This document shows, in pieces, positions 61,482-64,000 of a stretch of 64,000 nucleotides of DNA. The stretch spans positions 1-64,000 of the forward strand of contig CANGXD010000001.1 in assembly GCA_947457545.1 (NCBI GenBank). Reading direction: 5' to 3'. Source of the stretch: Gemmatimonadaceae bacterium. Its GTDB lineage: Bacteria; Gemmatimonadota; Gemmatimonadetes; Gemmatimonadales; Gemmatimonadaceae. Under the pieces are notes generated by a model. The model did no database searches. It worked only from the letters and a program-made list of their open reading frames with translations, and had not been told where the DNA came from. The position numbers and the translations under genes are program-made. Every line of letters begins with the position of its first letter. Within the stretch, counting starts at the first letter, position 1.

Positions 61482-62429
61482 ATGCCCGCATCGTGGTGGA
61501 TCGGCTTCAATCTCCTGATTCTTGTCCTGTTGGCCCTGGATCTGGGGGTCTTCAACCGGAAGGCGCACACCGTTTCGGTGAAAGAAGCGCTCGGCTGGAG
61601 CGCCGTCTGGATTTCCCTGGCTATCGGGTTCGGCCTGTGGATCGGCCGAGAGATGGGTCGTCAGGCCATGCTGGAGTTCTATGCCGGTTATCTGGTCGAG
61701 CAGGCGCTCTCGGTAGACAACCTGTTCGTGTTCATCCTGGTGTTCGGCTACTTCAAGATTCCGCCGCAACTCCAGCACCGGGTGCTCTTCTGGGGCATTC
61801 TGGGGGCGCTCCTAATGCGTGGCGCCATGATCGGCGCCGGCGCCGTATTGCTCGCCCAGTTCCACTGGATCATTTACCTCTTCGGCGCCTTCCTCATCTA
61901 TACCGGCTTCAAGATGGCGTTCGGCGGCGAGAGTGAAATCGAGCCCGAGCAGAACCCCGTCATCCGCCTGGTGCGTCGATTCGTCCCGATGACCACCAAG
62001 TTCCACGGAGAGAAGTTCTTCGTACGCGAAGCGCTCGAGCCGGGGGGGCGCCTTCGCTACGTGGCGACGCCACTCCTTGTTGTACTGGTGCTCGTCGAAA
62101 CCACAGATGTCGTCTTTGCCGTCGATTCCATCCCGGCCATCTTCGGCGTCACGCGCAATCCATTTCTGGTGTACACGTCGAACGTGTTTGCCATTCTCGG
62201 ATTGCGCTCGATGTACTTCGTGCTTGCCAACATCATCGGCAAGTTCTACCTGCTCAAGTATGGCTTGTCCGTCGTGCTTGCGTTCGTCGGCGCCAAGATG
62301 CTGCTCTCGGAAATCATGCCGATTGGCATCGGCGTGTCGCTCGGAGTGGTGGCGGCCGTGTTGGTCGGTAGCGTGCTGCTCTCGCTGCTGATTCCGAACA
62401 AGCAGGCTGCAGACGGCGACGGCCACTGA
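61482..62429 (+). CDS. TerC family integral membrane protein
   Basis: ALDLGVFNRKAHTVSVKEALGWSAVWISLAIGFGLWI; EQALSVDNLFVFILVFGYF; ETTDVVFAVDSIPAIFGVTRNPFLVYTSNVFAILGLRSMYFVL. Confidence 0.93.
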   Translation: MPASWWIGFNLLILVLLALDLGVFNRKAHTVSVKEALGWSAVWISLAIGFGLWIGREMGRQAMLEFYAGYLVEQALSVDNLFVFILVFGYFKIPPQLQHRVLFWGILGALLMRGAMIGAGAVLLAQFHWIIYLFGAFLIYTGFKMAFGGESEIEPEQNPVIRLVRRFVPMTTKFHGEKFFVREALEPGGRLRYVATPLLVVLVLVETTDVVFAVDSIPAIFGVTRNPFLVYTSNVFAILGLRSMYFVLANIIGKFYLLKYGLSVVLAFVGAKMLLSEIMPIGIGVSLGVVAAVLVGSVLLSLLIPNKQAADGDGH

Positions 62430-62455
62430 CCGTCACAATCTCCGTCCTTCGGCGG

Positions 62456-63055
62456 CTATGCGCGTACCGAAGGGCGGACGCTACGCGACATGCGCAGAAA
62501 GTTCACGAGCAAGGTACGCCCATGCTCCGTGAGGATGGATTCGGGGTGGAACTGAACGCCCCACACCGGGTGCTCACGATGCTGCAGGGCGTGAATCTCC
62601 GTGGCATCGTCGGTGGCCACCGCGGTGACCTGCAGGCACGCGGGCAGTGTTTCACGCTTCACGACCAGTGAGTGATAGCGCATGACGCCGAAGGGCGAGG
62701 GAACGTCCTGAAAGAGGCCGGTCCCGTCGTGCACGAGCCGCGACATCTTGCCGTGCATGACGCGCGATGCGCGTACTACGTCGCCACCGTAGGCTTCGCC
62801 AATCGCCTGATGTCCGAGGCACACGCCCAGCAGCGGAATTGCGCCGCCATACCGGCGAATAACGTCGACCGAGATGCCGGCTTCTTTGGGTGAGCACGGG
62901 CCCGGCGACACGACGATGGCCTCCGGCGCCATCTGGCCCACCTGGTCTACCGTCAACGCGTCATTCCGGTGCACCTCGAGCTGCTCGCCGAGCTCACCGA
63001 AGTATTGCACCAAGTTGTACGTGAACGAATCGTAGTTGTCGATGACGAGAAGCAT
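62456..63055 (-). CDS. Anthranilate/aminodeoxychorismate synthase component II (glutamine amidotransferase)
   Basis: [71 protein letters not shown]. Confidence 0.94.
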   Translation of the reverse strand: MLLVIDNYDSFTYNLVQYFGELGEQLEVHRNDALTVDQVGQMAPEAIVVSPGPCSPKEAGISVDVIRRYGGAIPLLGVCLGHQAIGEAYGGDVVRASRVMHGKMSRLVHDGTGLFQDVPSPFGVMRYHSLVVKRETLPACLQVTAVATDDATEIHALQHREHPVWGVQFHPESILTEHGRTLLVNFLRMSRSVRPSVRA

Positions 63056-63070
63056 GGCCGTCGCGGAAAG

Positions 63071-63985
63071 TCAGGAACGCGGGTGGAACTGCTTGTGCAC
63101 ACTCCGAAGATACTCACGATCCACGTGCGTGTAGATCTGGGTGGTCGCGATATCGGCGTGACCAAGCATCTCCTGCACTGCCCGCAGGTCTGCGCCGCCT
63201 TCCAGCAGATGCGTGGCGAATGAGTGACGTAACGTGTGCGGCGAAACGGCCTTCTCGATGCCGGCCTGCTCCACGTATTTACGCAAGATCTTCCAGGCCC
63301 CCATCCGCGTGAGTGGCCTCCCCTGCCCGTTCAGGAAGAGAATGCCTTTGCCATGCCCGCGCTCCAGCACCGGGCGAAGTTCGCGTGCGTACACGGCAAC
63401 GGCACCGATGGCCGAGCGGCCGATGGGGACGAGCCGCTCCTTGCTCCCTTTGCCAAACACGCGCACCAAGCCGTCCTCGAGCAGCACGTCCTTCACCGCC
63501 AGTCCGATCCATTCGGACACGCGGAGCCCCGCGCCATACGCCAACTCGAGCATGGCGCGATCACGGAACGCCAATCGTTCATCCAGCTGCGGCGCTGCCA
63601 GCAGACGGGTGACCTCGTCGACCGAGAGCACCTCCGGGAGTGTGCGCCACCGCTGCGGCGAATCGAGCCGCTCCGTGGGGTCCGTGTGCACCAGCCCCTC
63701 GGCGATCATGATGCGAAACCACGTACGAAGCGCCGAGATGTTGCGGCGGATAGAGCTACCGGCGAGTCCGAGATCCTTGAGATGGTACACGAACTCGCGA
63801 AGGATGCCGGGCGAAATGTCGCGCGCACTCGCTACGCCGTGCTCACGCAGATACGCCGCACAGCGAATGACATCGCGACGGTACGCCTCGATGGTCCGCG
63901 GAGATGCGCCTTCCTCGAGCGCGAGCGCATCTTCGAACGCCTGCAAGAAGAAGCCACGGCGCAGTGTGCGCTCTTCGTCGCTCAT
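63071..63985 (-). CDS. xerD: Site-specific tyrosine recombinase XerD
   Basis: LELAYGAGLRVSEWIGL; SPHTLRHSFATHLLEGGADLRAVQEMLGHADIATTQIYTHVDREYLRSVHKQFHPR. Confidence 0.92.
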   Translation of the reverse strand: MSDEERTLRRGFFLQAFEDALALEEGASPRTIEAYRRDVIRCAAYLREHGVASARDISPGILREFVYHLKDLGLAGSSIRRNISALRTWFRIMIAEGLVHTDPTERLDSPQRWRTLPEVLSVDEVTRLLAAPQLDERLAFRDRAMLELAYGAGLRVSEWIGLAVKDVLLEDGLVRVFGKGSKERLVPIGRSAIGAVAVYARELRPVLERGHGKGILFLNGQGRPLTRMGAWKILRKYVEQAGIEKAVSPHTLRHSFATHLLEGGADLRAVQEMLGHADIATTQIYTHVDREYLRSVHKQFHPRS

Positions 63986-64000
63986 CGGGGCGGCGCCCGT

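Noticed and set aside
63071-63985. Tyrosine recombinase as a phage or integron integrase
   Set aside because: Sequence and length fit housekeeping XerD; no attachment repeats or mobile cargo around it

Overview
This 64 kb, high-GC window looks like a core chromosomal segment, most consistent with a Gemmatimonadota (Gemmatimonas-like) genome; that taxonomic call is inference. It starts inside a 5S rRNA gene. Nearly all genes up to ~43.5 kb are on the + strand: era, prfB with an RF2-type +1 frameshift, lysS, lolC/lolD, mcsA-mcsB-clpC, bamA-skp-lpxD-lpxC/fabZ-lpxA-(Gfo/Idh)-lpxB-lpxK, gdh, rlmH, bshC, murJ, uvrC, thrC, DUF512-der-plsY-gpsA, surE-pcm, apt, tRNA-Arg(CCT). Nearly all genes from ~44.1 kb onward are on the - strand: dapF, glycosyltransferases/YfhO-like, rpoN-lptB-lptA-lptC-kdsD-kdsC-kdsA-pyrG-kdsB, trpG/pabA, xerD. 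At the point where coding strands converge there is a 28-bp sequence matching the XerCD dif consensus (43711-43738), flanked by a dense cluster of TCCAC/GTGGA (DnaA-box-like) motifs. I read this as the replication terminus / dimer-resolution locus, and it is the strongest non-coding signal here. Other points worth checking: an LptB with a ~150-residue N-terminal extension, a Gfo/Idh/MocA oxidoreductase sitting between lpxA and lpxB, a McsA/McsB/ClpC arginine-phosphorylation module without ctsR, a promoter-plus-hairpin element at 34.16-34.22 kb, and a 23-codon antisense ORF with a good Shine-Dalgarno. I saw no CRISPR array, IS element, prophage or obvious defence island.
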